Shown here piece by piece: positions 27,936 to 38,576 of a stretch of DNA of 64,000 nt (positions within the stretch are counted from its first letter, which is position 1; each line of letters begins with the position of its first letter). Under the pieces are notes generated by a model that made no database searches, was not told the DNA's origin, and saw only the letters and a list, made by a program, of their open reading frames with translations. A program made the position numbers and the translations under genes. The stretch comes from Streptococcus mitis (GTDB lineage Bacteria; Bacillota; Bacilli; Lactobacillales; Streptococcaceae): NCBI RefSeq assembly GCF_001579045.1, contig NZ_KQ970263.1, positions 263,546 through 327,545 on the forward strand, written 5' to 3'.

Positions 27936-27959
27936 TCCTTATCCCTCCAAGTTTTTCGA

Positions 27960-28178
27960 TTATTTAAAGCGGTAAGTGATACGTCCACGTGTCAAGTCAT
28001 ATGGACTCATTTCGACAGTAACACGATCTCCCGCTAAAATACGAATATAGTTTTTACGAATTTTACCAGAAACTGTTGCTAAAATCTGATGTCCATTTTC
28101 AAGTTCAACCGTAAACATTGCATTCGGCATTGTATCAACTACTTTGCCTTCAACTTCAATCACATCGTCTTTTGCCAC
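27960..28178 (-). CDS. infA: Translation initiation factor IF-1
   Basis: 72 residues. The start is GTG at 28176-28178 with GGAGGT 9 nt upstream, giving the canonical [12 protein letters not shown] beginning; the in-frame extension to 28232 lacks a ribosome site. S1-like OB fold ending [13 protein letters not shown]. 116 nt downstream of adk. Confidence 0.95.
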   Translation of the reverse strand: MAKDDVIEVEGKVVDTMPNAMFTVELENGHQILATVSGKIRKNYIRILAGDRVTVEMSPYDLTRGRITYRFK

Positions 28179-28294
28179 GCAAAAGCACCTCCATAAATTT
28201 CGATTCGATGCCTCTAGACACAGAGACAACAATTATAAGTCAGACTATCTTAGTATAACATTTGTAGCGGATTTTTGCAAGTGTGAAAAGCGCT

Positions 28295-28933
28295 TTATTT
28301 CAAATTTGTCAATACTTTTTCGATATCTGAGAAGACATCATTGATATCTTGATTACCTTCGATGTCATGAACCAAACCTTTGGCACGGTAGTGAGCAATG
28401 ATTGGTTCCCCTTGAGCAATATTCACATCCAAACGACGTTTGACTGTCTCGGGCTTATCATCTTCACGTTGGTAGTAATCTTCTTCTTTATAGTCAACTG
28501 GTGGGTTAAAGACCTTGTGGAAAGTTTCTCCAGTTACGCGGTGGATGATACGGCCACTCAAACGTTCCAAGAGGCTATCTGGATTCACTTCAATGTTGAT
28601 AACACCTTCTAGTTCGATGCCAAGTTCAGCCAATGTTTTGTCCAAGGCATGAGCTTGTTCGATTGTACGTGGGTAACCATCCAACAAGAATCCTGTTTCT
28701 TTAATATCATCTTGTGAAAGACGTTCTTTTACGATTCCATTTGTAACTTCGTCAGGAACCAATTCACCCTTGTCAATGTATGACTTAGCAAGAACACCCA
28801 TTTCAGTTTGATTTGCCATTGCAGCACGGAACATATCACCTGTTGAGATATGTGCAACATGGAATTGTTCTACGATTTTTGCTGCTTGAGTTCCCTTACC
28901 TGCACCAGGTAAGCCCATAATCAAAAGATTCAT
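28295..28933 (-). CDS. adk: Adenylate kinase
   Basis: 212 residues, short-lid type without zinc Cys. P-loop [10 protein letters not shown] (7-16), AMP-binding DGYPRT, LID motif [19 protein letters not shown]. Interconverts ATP+AMP and 2 ADP. Part of the spc operon, 264 nt after secY with a BOX element between. Confidence 0.97.
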
Positions 28934-29007
28934 GATTTGATCTCCTTATTTTATTTTTAAATAGAAGCAAAAAGTCTTTTCACCCCTATTTAAAAACAAA
29001 ATAGAAG

Positions 29008-29060
29008 AGGGGAGACCAAACTCTCACTAATGTTAGAGTTAAACCTCCACTCCCTCAGCA
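29008..29060 (-). other. Long imperfect hairpin before adk
   Basis: Between secY and adk, a minus-strand inverted repeat pairs GAGGGAG...AACTCT with AGAGTT...CTCCCCTC. No clean T-run follows. It may limit or process the transcript reaching adk. Confidence 0.45.
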
Positions 29061-29071
29061 TTTACTGCTTC

Positions 29072-29185
29072 ATACTCAATGAAAATCAAAGAGCAAACTA
29101 GGAAGCTAGCCGCAGGTTGCTCAAAGCACTGCTTTGAGGTTGCAGATAAAGCTGACGTGGTTTGAATTTGATTTTCGAAGAGTAT
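29072..29185. repeat. BOX element (boxA-boxC, no boxB) inside the spc operon
   Basis: Carries the boxA core (ATACTCAATGAAAATC, CAAACTAGGAAGCTAGCCGC) joined to boxC (AAGCTGACGTGGTTTG ... TTTTCGAAGAGTAT). These are typical of S. pneumoniae-group mobile repeats and can form a stable hairpin. It sits between secY and adk. Confidence 0.92.
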
Positions 29186-29197
29186 CAGTAAATACTT

Positions 29198-30508
29198 TTA
29201 TTCTGTTCTATCCATGAAACCAACATACTTACGTTTCAATAGGTAACCTTCCAATTGTTTGATTCCTTCAATACCTGTAGAGATAATGATCAAAAGACTG
29301 GTTCCTCCAAAAGCAACTGCCTCTGAAAGTCCGAAAACATCTTTTGCTACGATTGGTAAAATAGAAATCACACCAAGGAAGAGAGAACCAACTGTTGCAA
29401 GACGACGAAGAAGTTTAGACATATATTCTTCTGTACCTTTACCAGGACGAACTCCGTGGATATAGGCACCGCTCTTTTGTAGGTTTTCTGCCGCTTTTTC
29501 AGGATTAATCTGTACAAACGTATAGAAGAATGTAAAGAGAATAATCAATAAAGCATACATAGCAATACCTGTTGGTGAAGTTGTTGCCAGCATTTCTTGT
29601 GCTGTTCTTACCCAAGCCCAATCATGACCTGTAGCGCTTAAAAACTGTAGAATAGCTGCTGGCGCCGCAGTAATCGAACTTGCAAAGATAACAGGGATAA
29701 CTCCAGCAGGGTTTACTTTCAAAGGAAGGTAAGAGCTAGATGGAGCACCTTGTGCAACCTTAGTATATTGGATTGGAATTTTGTATTCTGCTTGTTGAAC
29801 ATAAGTTGTAAAGTAAATAATCAACAATACAGTAATAATCAAAATGATTACGAAAATGATAGATGAGCTGATACGGCTACTTGGAACGTTAACAAAGTAG
29901 TCTACATAGATTCCCTGAATCATCTCTGGAATTGAAGCGACAATCCCAGCAAAGATAATCATAGAAACACCATTTCCGTATCCCTTATCTGTAATTTGCT
30001 CTCCCAACCAAGTCACAATCATGCTACCAGCTGTTAAGATGATACCAATCATGATAAAGACTTGTGGAGTAAGAGCTGTTTTCAACAATTGAGCTCCAGC
30101 CAAAGTATTAAAACCTGCTGTAATCCCGATAGATTGCACAAAAGCGAGAACTAGAGCAATATAACGAGTAGCTTGATTCAATTTTCTTCTACCTACTTCC
30201 CCTTGTTTACCCCACTCTACAAACTTGGGTAAAATATCCATTTGCAAGAGTTGGACAACGATAGAGGCCGTAATGTAGGGGCTAACACCAAGAGCAAAAA
30301 CTGAGAAGTTTTTCATGGCATTTCCTGACACCAAGCTCAACATGTTTAAGAAGGATAATCCACTTAAAGCATTCAAGCTATTAGCATTCACACCAGGAAC
30401 TGTAATGCTAGTCCCGATACGAAAGACCAAAACGATAAAAATTGTAAATAAAATTTTTGATCGAACCTGCTTGACTTTAAGAGCTTCTCTTAATAATTTA
30501 AAAAACAT
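29198..30508 (-). CDS. secY: Preprotein translocase subunit SecY
   Basis: 436 residues, ten transmembrane segments, as expected. Conserved VFRIGTSITVPGVN, the plug region, GYGNGVSMIIFAGI and PGKGTEEYMSKLL. Forms the SecYEG channel with SecA. Only SecY is in the ribosomal cluster; it follows rplO. Confidence 0.98.
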   Translation of the reverse strand: MFFKLLREALKVKQVRSKILFTIFIVLVFRIGTSITVPGVNANSLNALSGLSFLNMLSLVSGNAMKNFSVFALGVSPYITASIVVQLLQMDILPKFVEWGKQGEVGRRKLNQATRYIALVLAFVQSIGITAGFNTLAGAQLLKTALTPQVFIMIGIILTAGSMIVTWLGEQITDKGYGNGVSMIIFAGIVASIPEMIQGIYVDYFVNVPSSRISSSIIFVIILIITVLLIIYFTTYVQQAEYKIPIQYTKVAQGAPSSSYLPLKVNPAGVIPVIFASSITAAPAAILQFLSATGHDWAWVRTAQEMLATTSPTGIAMYALLIILFTFFYTFVQINPEKAAENLQKSGAYIHGVRPGKGTEEYMSKLLRRLATVGSLFLGVISILPIVAKDVFGLSEAVAFGGTSLLIIISTGIEGIKQLEGYLLKRKYVGFMDRTE

Positions 30509-30520
30509 AGGTCACCTCTC

Positions 30521-30961
30521 TTAGATGACTTCTACTGAACCACCTTTAGCAGTGATAGCTTCTTCAGCTGATTTAGAGAATTTAGCTGCTTTCACAGTCA
30601 ATTTCTTAGTCAACTCACCGTTACCAAGAATTTTAATACCTGATTTTTCAGCTTTAACAATTCCTGCTTCGATAAGAACAACTGGAGTAACTTCAGCACC
30701 ATCTTCAAAGACGTTCAATTGGTCAAGGTTCACAATTGCGTATTCTTTAGCGTTGATGTTAGTGAATCCACGTTTTGGAAGACGACGGAACAATGGAGTT
30801 TGTCCACCTTCAAAACCAAGGCGAACTCCACCACCGCTACGAGCTTTTTGACCTTTTTGACCACGACCAGATGTTTTACCGTTACCTGATGAAGTACCAC
30901 GACCAACGCGGTTACGTACTTTACGAGAACCTTCTGCAGGTTTCAATTCATGAAGTTTCAT
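30521..30961 (-). CDS. rplO: 50S ribosomal protein L15
   Basis: 146 residues, full length. [14 protein letters not shown] start, glycine/arginine-rich [19 protein letters not shown] and [18 protein letters not shown]. 12 nt before secY. Confidence 0.98.
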   Translation of the reverse strand: MKLHELKPAEGSRKVRNRVGRGTSSGNGKTSGRGQKGQKARSGGGVRLGFEGGQTPLFRRLPKRGFTNINAKEYAIVNLDQLNVFEDGAEVTPVVLIEAGIVKAEKSGIKILGNGELTKKLTVKAAKFSKSAEEAITAKGGSVEVI

Positions 30962-31067
30962 TTTTATTTTCTCCTCTTTTGTAAAATGCTAGCGCCGATA
31001 AGGGAGGAAAGGTTGTCTCCCCAATCAACTCGCCTATACGACGTCACCATAGATGACTATATCTAGT

Positions 31068-31099
31068 TTTAGGGGATGGTATACTGCACATCCCCTAAA
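31068..31099 (-). other. 11-bp hairpin between rpmD and rplO
   Basis: TTTAGGGGATG / CATCCCCTAAA, with a 10-nt loop, starts 6 nt after the rpmD stop. No T-run follows on the minus strand, so it is a processing or stability site rather than a terminator. Confidence 0.6.
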
Positions 31100-31105
31100 A
31101 ATTCA

Positions 31106-31288
31106 TTAGTTTACTTCTTCAACTGTTACCAAGTGAGATACTGCTGTGATCATACCACGGATAGCAGCGTTATCTTCTTTAATAACAGAGCTGTTCAATT
31201 TGCCAAGTCCAAGTGCTACAACAGTTTTACGTTGTGATGGAATGCGTCCGATTGGAGACTTAGTCAAAGTAATTTTAATTTGAGCCAT
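31106..31288 (-). CDS. rpmD: 50S ribosomal protein L30
   Basis: 60 residues from the ATG at 31286-31288, giving [21 protein letters not shown]; the in-frame extension to 31342 overlaps rpsE and is not real. Ends LVTVEEVN. Confidence 0.97.
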   Translation of the reverse strand: MAQIKITLTKSPIGRIPSQRKTVVALGLGKLNSSVIKEDNAAIRGMITAVSHLVTVEEVN

Positions 31289-31301
31289 TTTATCCCCTTT
31301 C

Positions 31302-31796
31302 TTATGCCAAATCAGAAACTGAAATACCACGAAGGGCAGCAACTTCTTCAGCGCGTTTCAATTGTTTCAAACCTTCAACAGTTGCACGAACAATGTTGAT
31401 TGGAGTGTTAGAACCAAGTGATTTAGATGTAATATCTGCCACACCTGCCAATTCCACAACGGCACGAACTGCACCACCAGCGGCAACTCCAGAACCTTCT
31501 ACAGCAGGTTTCAACAATACTTTAGCTCCACCGAATTCTGAAAGAACTTCGTGTGGAATTGTTGTTCCAACCATAGGAACTTCGATCAAGTTTTTCTTAG
31601 CATCATCTACTGCTTTACGGATTGCTTCTGGAACTTCTTGAGCTTTACCAGTACCAAATCCTACGCGACCGTTGTGGTCACCAACAACAACAAGAGCTGC
31701 GAAACGAAGACGACGTCCACCTTTAACAACTTTTGTAACACGGTTGACAGCAACTACGCGTTCTTCTAATTCAACTGCATTGTCTTTAAATGCCAT
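31302..31796 (-). CDS. rpsE: 30S ribosomal protein S5
   Basis: 164 residues. N-terminal double-stranded RNA-binding fold ([30 protein letters not shown]) and the C-terminal half with [18 protein letters not shown]. 13 nt before rpmD. Confidence 0.98.
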   Translation of the reverse strand: MAFKDNAVELEERVVAVNRVTKVVKGGRRLRFAALVVVGDHNGRVGFGTGKAQEVPEAIRKAVDDAKKNLIEVPMVGTTIPHEVLSEFGGAKVLLKPAVEGSGVAAGGAVRAVVELAGVADITSKSLGSNTPINIVRATVEGLKQLKRAEEVAALRGISVSDLA

Positions 31797-31813
31797 TTTC
31801 TAGTGTCCTCCTA

Positions 31814-32170
31814 TTAGAATTTCAATCCGTTTTCACGAGCTGCATCAGCCAAAGCTTTCACACGTCCGTGATATAGATATCCACCGCGGTCGAACACCAC
31901 TTCTGAAATACCTTTAGCGTTTGCACGTTCTGCAACGAGTTTACCGACAGCAACGGCTTGTTCAGTTTTAGTTCCTTTTGAAACTTCTTTGTCAAGAGTT
32001 GAAGCACTTGCGAGCGTTACACCCGCTACGTCATCAATCACTTGAGCGTAGATGCCTGTATTAGAACGGAATACGTTCAAACGTGGGCGATCAGCAGTTC
32101 CAGAGAGTTTTCCGCGAACGCGACGGTGGCGTTTTTGGCGGAGTTTGTTTTTATCTGGTTTTGAAATCAC
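31814..32170 (-). CDS. rplR: 50S ribosomal protein L18
   Basis: 118 residues from GTG at 32168-32170, which follows AGAGGTG; gives the standard [20 protein letters not shown] start. The 13-codon extension is unlikely. Binds 5S rRNA. Ends [10 protein letters not shown]. Confidence 0.95.
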
Positions 32171-32253
32171 AGTTTTCACCTCTTTAGTTTTAAATCGTGT
32201 GCTATGCACAAAGTTGGGAAATAGGTTGGTGGTTGAGAATCAACCACTCAACA

Positions 32254-32790
32254 TTATTTACCTGTTTTACCTTCTTTACGGCGAACGAATTCACCAACGT
32301 AACGGATACCTTTACCTTTATATGGTTCTGGTGAACGAAGGCTACGTACGTAAGCAGCTGTTTGACCAACTACTTCTTTTGAAATTCCGCTAACAACGAT
32401 TGTTGTTGGGTTTGGAAGTTCAAAAGTAATTCCTTCTGGAGCTTCAACTTCGTCTGGATGAGATTTACCAACAGCCAAAACAAGTTTAGATCCTTGAAGT
32501 TGTGCACGGTAACCAACCCCGCGCATTTCAAGTTCTTTCTTGAATCCTTCTGATACACCAACAACCATGTTGTTCAAAAGGGCACGAGTAGTTCCGTGGA
32601 TAGTTTTCATTTCTTTTGAATCGTTTGGACGGTGAAGAGTTACTTCAGTACCTTCCACACGGATTTCAATATCTTTTGAGAACTCACGAGTAAGTTCTCC
32701 TTTAGGTCCTTTTACAGTTACAACGTTGTCATTGTTAGTGAGTTCAACACCAGCAGGCAACACGATAACTTTATTACCAATACGTGACAT
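32254..32790 (-). CDS. rplF: 50S ribosomal protein L6
   Basis: 178 residues. [17 protein letters not shown] start, [12 protein letters not shown], and the C-terminal [25 protein letters not shown]. 84 nt before rplR on the transcript. Confidence 0.98.
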   Translation of the reverse strand: MSRIGNKVIVLPAGVELTNNDNVVTVKGPKGELTREFSKDIEIRVEGTEVTLHRPNDSKEMKTIHGTTRALLNNMVVGVSEGFKKELEMRGVGYRAQLQGSKLVLAVGKSHPDEVEAPEGITFELPNPTTIVVSGISKEVVGQTAAYVRSLRSPEPYKGKGIRYVGEFVRRKEGKTGK

Positions 32791-32871
32791 GTTTATTTTC
32801 TCCTGTTAAATTGTCAGGCCAGAACGGCCAGTTTTCACGGGGTTAAATCGATTTCTCGATTTGAAGGGACA

Positions 32872-32976
32872 TTTAGGTTTCAATTTCAAAGTGAATCTAG
32901 GCATCGTCTCGCAGGCATAACTTTGGGTTAGGCAAGAGACGATAACGAAGAGTCACAAAGAAATTGGGAGCTAAAT
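32872..32976 (-). other. Structured intergenic element R1 downstream of rpsH
   Basis: About 105 nt. Outer stem TTTAG/CTAAA and CAATTTC/GAAATTG, middle GTGA/TCAC, inner TCGTCTC/GAGACGA, shared apical loop GCAGGCATAAC ... GTTAGGC. It is a diverged copy of R2 (33454-33554) with compensating base changes in the stems. Confidence 0.75.
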
Positions 32977-32977
32977 A

Positions 32978-33376
32978 TTACCAAACGTAAGCGATAACTT
33001 CCCCACCAACATTCTTTTGGCGTGCTTCTTTATCAGTAAGCAAACCTTCAGAAGTTGAAAGGATAGCAATTCCAAGTCCGTTAAGAACTTTTGGAAGGTC
33101 TTCACGTTTTTTGTAGACACGAAGTCCTGGTTTAGAAACACGTTTCAAGTTAGTGATAACTTTTTCACCGTTTGGTCCGTATTTAAGGAATACACGGATG
33201 ATGCCTTGTTTGTCATCTTCGATGATTTCAACGTTTTTTACAAAACCTTCGCGTTTAAGGATTTCAGCAATCCCTTTTTTGATGTTTGATGCAGGTACTT
33301 CAAGTACTTCGTGTTTCGCTTGGTTAGCGTTACGAATACGAGTTAGGAAGTCTGCGATTGGGTCAGTCATAACCAT
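32978..33376 (-). CDS. rpsH: 30S ribosomal protein S8
   Basis: 132 residues, full length. Starts [17 protein letters not shown] and contains [24 protein letters not shown]8 regulates the spc operon in E. coli by binding its mRNA. Here it is flanked on the transcript by the two related structured elements R2 (before) and R1 (after). Confidence 0.98.
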   Translation of the reverse strand: MVMTDPIADFLTRIRNANQAKHEVLEVPASNIKKGIAEILKREGFVKNVEIIEDDKQGIIRVFLKYGPNGEKVITNLKRVSKPGLRVYKKREDLPKVLNGLGIAILSTSEGLLTDKEARQKNVGGEVIAYVW

Positions 33377-33453
33377 TTTGTTTTTCTCCTCTTACTAGTA
33401 GTTTGCAAGTTGCACTTGCTAGTTAATGATTGAGCTAGGCTCAGAATATGTTT

Positions 33454-33554
33454 CTAGGTTTCAATTCCTAAGTGAGTCTAGGCATCTGCTTGCAGGCATA
33501 ACTTGAGTTAGGCAAAAGCAGATAACGACGAATCACGACGGGATTGAAAGCTAG
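33454..33554 (-). other. Structured intergenic element R2 between rpsN and rpsH
   Basis: About 101 nt. Outer stem CTAG/CTAG with TTTCAAT/ATTGAAA, inner stem TCTGCTT/AAGCAGA, same apical loop as R1. Lies directly after the rpsN stop and 78 nt before the rpsH start. Confidence 0.75.
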
Positions 33555-33556
33555 AA

Positions 33557-33742
33557 TTACCAAGATGCTTTTGTTACACCAGGAATTTGTCCTTTGTAAG
33601 CTAATTCACGGAAGCAAACACGGCAAAGTTTAAATTTGCGGTAAACTGAATGTGGACGACCACATTTTTCACAACGAGTATAAGCTTGAGTAGAGAACTT
33701 CGCTGGACGTTTGTTCTTAGCAATCATTGATTTTTTAGCCAT
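33557..33742 (-). CDS. rpsN: 30S ribosomal protein S14, type Z
   Basis: 61 residues, zinc type: CEKC and CRVC give C-x2-C…C-x2-[20 protein letters not shown] is the expected start. 17 nt after rplE. Confidence 0.97.
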
Positions 33743-33759
33743 TAGATTTACCTCCTATA

Positions 33760-34302
33760 TTATTTTGCAAAAGGCATTCCAAGGCCTGTAAGCAATGCAC
33801 GTGACTCTTCGTCAGTGTTAGCAGTTGTTACGATAACGATGTCAAGACCACGAGTTTTGTCAACGTCATCGAAGTTGATTTCTGGGAAGATCAATTGTTC
33901 TTTCACACCAAGTGTGTAGTTTCCGCGTCCGTCAAATGATTTTGTTGGAACACCGTGGAAGTCACGTACACGTGGAAGTGAAACTGAAACCAATTTATCC
34001 AAGAATTCGTACATACGTTCACCACGAAGGGTAACTTTTGCACCGATCGCAACACCTTCACGAAGACGGAAGCCGGCGATTGATTTTTTAGCTTTAGTGA
34101 TAAGTGGTTTTTGACCTGAGATAAGTGCCAATTCTTCAGCAGCTTTTTCAAGGCTTTTAGCGTTTGATACAGCTTCACCAACACCCATGTTCAAAACGAT
34201 CTTATCTACTTTAGGCACAGCCATCACTGATGAGTAGTTGAATTGTTCTGTCAAAGCAGGAACTACTTCATTAAGATATTTTTCTTTTAAACGATTTGCC
34301 AT
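33760..34302 (-). CDS. rplE: 50S ribosomal protein L5
   Basis: 180 residues. [38 protein letters not shown], and [17 protein letters not shown] are diagnostic. Binds 5S rRNA. 23 nt after rplX. Confidence 0.98.
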   Translation of the reverse strand: MANRLKEKYLNEVVPALTEQFNYSSVMAVPKVDKIVLNMGVGEAVSNAKSLEKAAEELALISGQKPLITKAKKSIAGFRLREGVAIGAKVTLRGERMYEFLDKLVSVSLPRVRDFHGVPTKSFDGRGNYTLGVKEQLIFPEINFDDVDKTRGLDIVIVTTANTDEESRALLTGLGMPFAK

Positions 34303-34325
34303 TATACTTCTCCTTTCCTTCGTGA

Positions 34326-34631
34326 TTAATCAAGCACTTCGCCTGATTTTTTGTTGTAGCGAACTTTTTTACCGTCTACAAATTTGTAACCAACACGACC
34401 AGCCACACCATTTTTGTCCAAAACTTGAACGTTTGATACGTGGATAGCTGCTTCTTTCTCGATGATACCACCTTGAGGAAGCTCGTTAGTTGGACGTTGG
34501 TGTTTCTTAACGATGTTAACACCTTCAACGATAACTTTGTTTACTTTTGGAAGGGCAGTAAGGACAACAGCTTCTGTTCCCTTATCTTTACCAGCGATTA
34601 CGCGAACTTTGTCGCCTTTTTTTACAAACAT
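34326..34631 (-). CDS. rplX: 50S ribosomal protein L24
   Basis: 101 residues with the KOW motif [20 protein letters not shown] near the N-terminus, quoted in part. Assembly-initiating protein of the large subunit. 78-nt gap to rplN holds two small hairpins, CCCTGG/CCAGGG among them. Confidence 0.97.
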
Positions 34632-34709
34632 TAGGTTTCTCCTTGATTTTTCTTACGCCCATAAGGGCACCCTGGAGGTAAATCCAGGGGACTAGTTTGT
34701 TTCTAAAAA

Positions 34710-35078
34710 TTAAAGTACTTCTGGAGCAAGTGACACAATCTTCATGAAGCCACCTTCACGCAATTCACGTGCAACTGGGCCAAAGATACGTGTTCCGCGA
34801 GGAGTTTTGTCTTCACGGATGATAACTGCTGCATTTTCGTCAAATTTGATGTATGAACCATCAGCACGACGAGCACCTGATTTAGTACGAACGATAACTG
34901 CTTTAACAACGTCACCTTTTTTAACCGCACCACCAGGAGTAGCTTGTTTTACAGATGCCACGATAACATCACCGATGTTTGCAAATTTACGTCCTGAACC
35001 ACCAAGAACTTTGATAGTCAAGATTTCGCGAGCACCGCTGTTGTCTGCGACTTTCAAACGAGTTTCTGTTTGAATCAT
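34710..35078 (-). CDS. rplN: 50S ribosomal protein L14
   Basis: 122 residues, full length. [19 protein letters not shown] and [19 protein letters not shown]. 25 nt after rpsQ. Confidence 0.98.
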   Translation of the reverse strand: MIQTETRLKVADNSGAREILTIKVLGGSGRKFANIGDVIVASVKQATPGGAVKKGDVVKAVIVRTKSGARRADGSYIKFDENAAVIIREDKTPRGTRIFGPVARELREGGFMKIVSLAPEVL

Positions 35079-35103
35079 TTCAGTTTTCTCCTTTCAGGTT
35101 TGA

Positions 35104-35364
35104 TTAGATGATGACCGCTTCTTCAACAACTTCTACAAGACGGAAACGTTTTGTAGCTGAAAGCGGGCGAGTTTCCATGATACGTACGATATCGCCTTCT
35201 TTGGCAACATTGTTTTCATCATGAGCTTTGTATTTTTTAGAGTAGTTAATACGTTTACCATAGACTGGGTGGTTACGTTTTGTTTCAACTACAACTGTGA
35301 TTGTCTTGTCCATTTTGTCAGATACAACACGTCCAACAAGAACTTTACGATTATTGCGTTCCAT
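35104..35364 (-). CDS. rpsQ: 30S ribosomal protein S17
   Basis: 86 residues. [21 protein letters not shown]-fold with [19 protein letters not shown]. 24 nt after rpmC. Confidence 0.98.
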
Positions 35365-35388
35365 TGAAATTTCTCCTTCCCTAGTCTA

Positions 35389-35595
35389 TTATTTCGCTTC
35401 AGATTGAACTGTTTTGATACGAGCGATTTGTTTTTTAACTTCTTTCAAGCGAGCTGTTTGTTCCAATTGACCAGTAGCAGCTTGGAAACGAAGTTCAAAC
35501 AATTCTTTTTTCAATTCGTTTTCGCGCTTCGCGAGTTCTTCTTGAGAAAGACCACGAAGTTCTTTAACAAATTCTTTTACTTCATTAAGTTTCAT
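35389..35595 (-). CDS. rpmC: 50S ribosomal protein L29
   Basis: 68 residues, two-helix protein: [20 protein letters not shown], then [18 protein letters not shown]. Lies at the peptide exit. 9 nt after rplP. Confidence 0.97.
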
Positions 35596-35604
35596 GCCTT
35601 CTCC

Positions 35605-36018
35605 TTATTCTGCTTCACGTTTTACGAATTTACATTTAACTGGCAATTTGTGGCTAGCAAGACGAAGCGCTTCGCGAGCGATCTCTTCAGATACACCAGC
35701 TATTTCGAACATCACTTTACCACGTTTAACTGGTGCTACCCAACCTTCAGGTGCCCCTTTACCAGATCCCATACGCACACCGATAGCTTTAGCAGTGTAT
35801 GATTTGTGTGGGAAGATTTTAATCCAAACTTTACCACCACGTTTCATGTAACGAGTCATGGCGATACGAGCAGCTTCGATTTGGCGGTTAGTGATCCAGT
35901 GGCTAGTTGTAGCTTGAAGACCGTATTCACCGAATGCTACTTCTTTTCCACCTTTTGCTTCACCGCGCATTTTTCCACGGAATTCACGACGGTGTTTAAC
36001 ACGTTTAGGTACTAACAT
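35605..36018 (-). CDS. rplP: 50S ribosomal protein L16
   Basis: 137 residues. [19 protein letters not shown] start, [17 protein letters not shown] near the peptidyl-transferase loop. 3 nt after rpsC, so coupled. Confidence 0.98.
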   Translation of the reverse strand: MLVPKRVKHRREFRGKMRGEAKGGKEVAFGEYGLQATTSHWITNRQIEAARIAMTRYMKRGGKVWIKIFPHKSYTAKAIGVRMGSGKGAPEGWVAPVKRGKVMFEIAGVSEEIAREALRLASHKLPVKCKFVKREAE

Positions 36019-36021
36019 TGG

Positions 36022-36675
36022 TTATTTACCTCCTTTAGTGTTTTTGCGAGCTGGAAGAACTTCACCACGATAGATCCATACTTTAACACCAAGTTTACCG
36101 TATGTAGTATCTGCTTCTTCCCAAGCGTAATCGATATCTGCACGAAGTGTGTGAAGTGGAACAGTTCCTTCAGAGTATCCTTCAGCACGGGCGATATCTG
36201 CACCGTTCAAACGACCTGATACTTGAGTTTTAATTCCTTTAGCTCCAGCACGCATTGCACGTTGGATTGCTTGTTTTTGTGCACGACGGAAAGCAACACG
36301 TTGCTCCAATTGACGAGCAATTCCTTCACCTACAAGGTGAGCATCCAAATCAGGTTGTTTGATTTCGATGATGTTGATGTGTACTTGTTTTCCAGTCAAT
36401 TTGTTAAGTTTTGCACGGAGTGCATCAACGTTAGCACCACCTTTACCGATAACCATACCTGGTTTAGCAGTGTGAAGTGAAACGTTAACTTTGTTTACTG
36501 CGCGTTCAATTTCGATAGTTGAAACTGCTGCGTCAGCAAGTTCTTTTTGAACGAATTTACGGATTGCAAGATCTTCATGAAGGTAATCCGCGTATTCTTT
36601 TTCAGCATACCATTTGGCATCCCAATCACGGATGATGCCGACACGCATACCAATTGGATGTACTTTTTGACCCAC
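36022..36675 (-). CDS. rpsC: 30S ribosomal protein S3
   Basis: 217 residues. The start is GTG (36673-36675) after GGAGGTAAAATC, giving [19 protein letters not shown] domain with [16 protein letters not shown]. 12 nt after rplV. Confidence 0.97.
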
Positions 36676-36687
36676 GATTTTACCTCC

Positions 36688-37032
36688 TTATTTTTCTGCA
36701 ACAGCTACAGTGATGTGAGCTGTACGTTTGTTGATTGGTGAAGCTGAACCTTTCGCACGTGGACGGAAACGTTTCATAGTTGGTCCTTCGTTTGCAAATG
36801 CTTCAGATACTACCAAGTTAGCTTTATCCAAACCAAAGTTGTTTTCAGCGTTAGCTACAGCTGAGTTCAAAACTTTCAAGATGATTTCAGCAGCTTTGTT
36901 TGGAGTGAATGTCAAGATTGCGATTGCATCGGCTACGCTTTTACCACGGATGTTATCAAGAACAAGACGTGATTTACGAGGTGAAACACGTACTGTACGA
37001 GCCATTGCTTTAGCTGAAGTAATTTCTGCCAT
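36688..37032 (-). CDS. rplV: 50S ribosomal protein L22
   Basis: 114 residues. [20 protein letters not shown] and the exit-tunnel loop region [19 protein letters not shown], where macrolide-resistance changes are known. 11 nt after rpsS. Confidence 0.98.
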   Translation of the reverse strand: MAEITSAKAMARTVRVSPRKSRLVLDNIRGKSVADAIAILTFTPNKAAEIILKVLNSAVANAENNFGLDKANLVVSEAFANEGPTMKRFRPRAKGSASPINKRTAHITVAVAEK

Positions 37033-37043
37033 TTATGTTCTCC

Positions 37044-37325
37044 TTATTTTCTACGTGTTTTCTTGTCGTCTGCAGCGTGACCTTTGTAAGTACGAGTTGG
37101 TGCAAATTCACCAAGTTTGTGACCTACCATGTCTTCTTGGATGTAAACAGGTACGTGTTTACGTCCGTCATAAACTGCGATAGTGTAACCAATGAAACTT
37201 GGGAAGATCGTTGAACGACGTGACCAAGTTTTAATAACTTTTTTCTTTTCGTCGTTAGCTTGAGCTTCAACTTTTTTCATCAAATGCTCATCGACGAAAG
37301 GTCCTTTTTTAAGACTGCGTCCCAT
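37044..37325 (-). CDS. rpsS: 30S ribosomal protein S19
   Basis: 93 residues from ATG 37323-37325 ([18 protein letters not shown]); the upstream extension has no homology. Contains [20 protein letters not shown]. Preceded by GGAG. Confidence 0.98.
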
Positions 37326-37428
37326 TTTTATATTTTCTCCTTTAAATGTTGTACCACAGCGGCTTGCGCTCACATGGAGCGCTACCGAGCTGGCGGATTT
37401 ACTAGTTGCTTAAGCGACTAGTTTAATA

Positions 37429-38262
37429 TTATTTCTCGTTGCGACGACGAACGATAAGTTTGTCAGATTTCGCTTTCTTGTTACGAGTTTTAAGACCAAG
37501 AGCAGGTTTGCCCCATGGAGTAGATGGTGCCTTACGACCAACTGGTGCTTTACCTTCACCACCACCGTGTGGGTGATCGTTAGGGTTCATTACAGAACCA
37601 CGAACTGTTGGGCGGATACCTTTCCAACGGCTACGTCCTGCTTTACCAAGGTTTACAAGTCCATGTTGTTCGTTTCCGACAACACCAACTGTAGCACGGC
37701 AAGTTCCAAGAATCATACGAACTTCACCTGATTGAAGACGAACAAGAACGTATTTACCTTCTTGACCCAATACTTGAGCAGATGCTCCAGCAGCACGTAC
37801 CAATTCACCACCACGACCTGGTTTCAACTCGATGTTGTGGATCAAAGTACCAACTGGGATGTTAGCAAGTGGAAGAGCGTTTCCGACTTTGATATCTGCT
37901 TCTGGACCTGAAACGATACGTTGACCTACTTCAAGACCTTTTGGAGCGATGATGTATGCTTTCACACCGTCAGTGTAGTGTACAAGAGCGATGTTTGCAG
38001 AACGGTTTGGATCGTACTCGATTGTTTTAACAACTGCTTCAACGTTGTCTTTGTTACGTTTGAAGTCAACCAAACGGTAGAAACGTTTGTGTCCACCACC
38101 TTGGTGACGAACTGTGATACGACCGTTGTTGTTACGACCAGCCTTGCTCTTCAATGCAACAAGCAATGATTTTTCAGGAGTGCTTGTTGTGATTTCAGCG
38201 AAATCCAAAGAAGTCATATTACGGCGACCGTTTGATGTTGGTTTATAAACACGAATTCCCAC
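37429..38262 (-). CDS. rplB: 50S ribosomal protein L2
   Basis: 277 residues. The start is GTG (38260-38262) after GGAGGAAATATC. Peptidyl-transferase-proximal loop [20 protein letters not shown] has the conserved histidine. 103-nt gap to rpsS contains an ACTAGT inverted repeat near 37401-37420. Confidence 0.98.
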   Translation of the reverse strand: MGIRVYKPTSNGRRNMTSLDFAEITTSTPEKSLLVALKSKAGRNNNGRITVRHQGGGHKRFYRLVDFKRNKDNVEAVVKTIEYDPNRSANIALVHYTDGVKAYIIAPKGLEVGQRIVSGPEADIKVGNALPLANIPVGTLIHNIELKPGRGGELVRAAGASAQVLGQEGKYVLVRLQSGEVRMILGTCRATVGVVGNEQHGLVNLGKAGRSRWKGIRPTVRGSVMNPNDHPHGGGEGKAPVGRKAPSTPWGKPALGLKTRNKKAKSDKLIVRRRNEK

Positions 38263-38279
38263 GATATTTCCTCCTTAGA

Positions 38280-38576
38280 TTATTCAGCTTCAGCAGCAAA
38301 CAACTCGATTGCTTTAGAATCAGCTGTAAGTGTGATGATAGCTTTTTTAGTTTTGTTAGTAAAACCAGTGTAACGTCCAACACGTTTAGCTTTTGGTTTT
38401 ACGTTGATTGTGTTAACATTAGCAACTTTAACACCTTCGAAAGCAGCTTCAACAGCTTGCTTGATCAAAAGTTTGTGTGCACGAGTGTCAACTTCAAATA
38501 CATATTTTCCTGCTTCAAGTTGAGCCATTGAGCTTTCAGTGATGACAGGTTTTTTGATAACATCATACAAATTCAT
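38280..38576 (-). CDS. rplW: 50S ribosomal protein L23
   Basis: 98 residues. [19 protein letters not shown] start. Its ATG shares one base with the rplD stop (TAATG at 38574-38578). Docks SecA, trigger factor and SRP at the tunnel exit. Confidence 0.98.
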
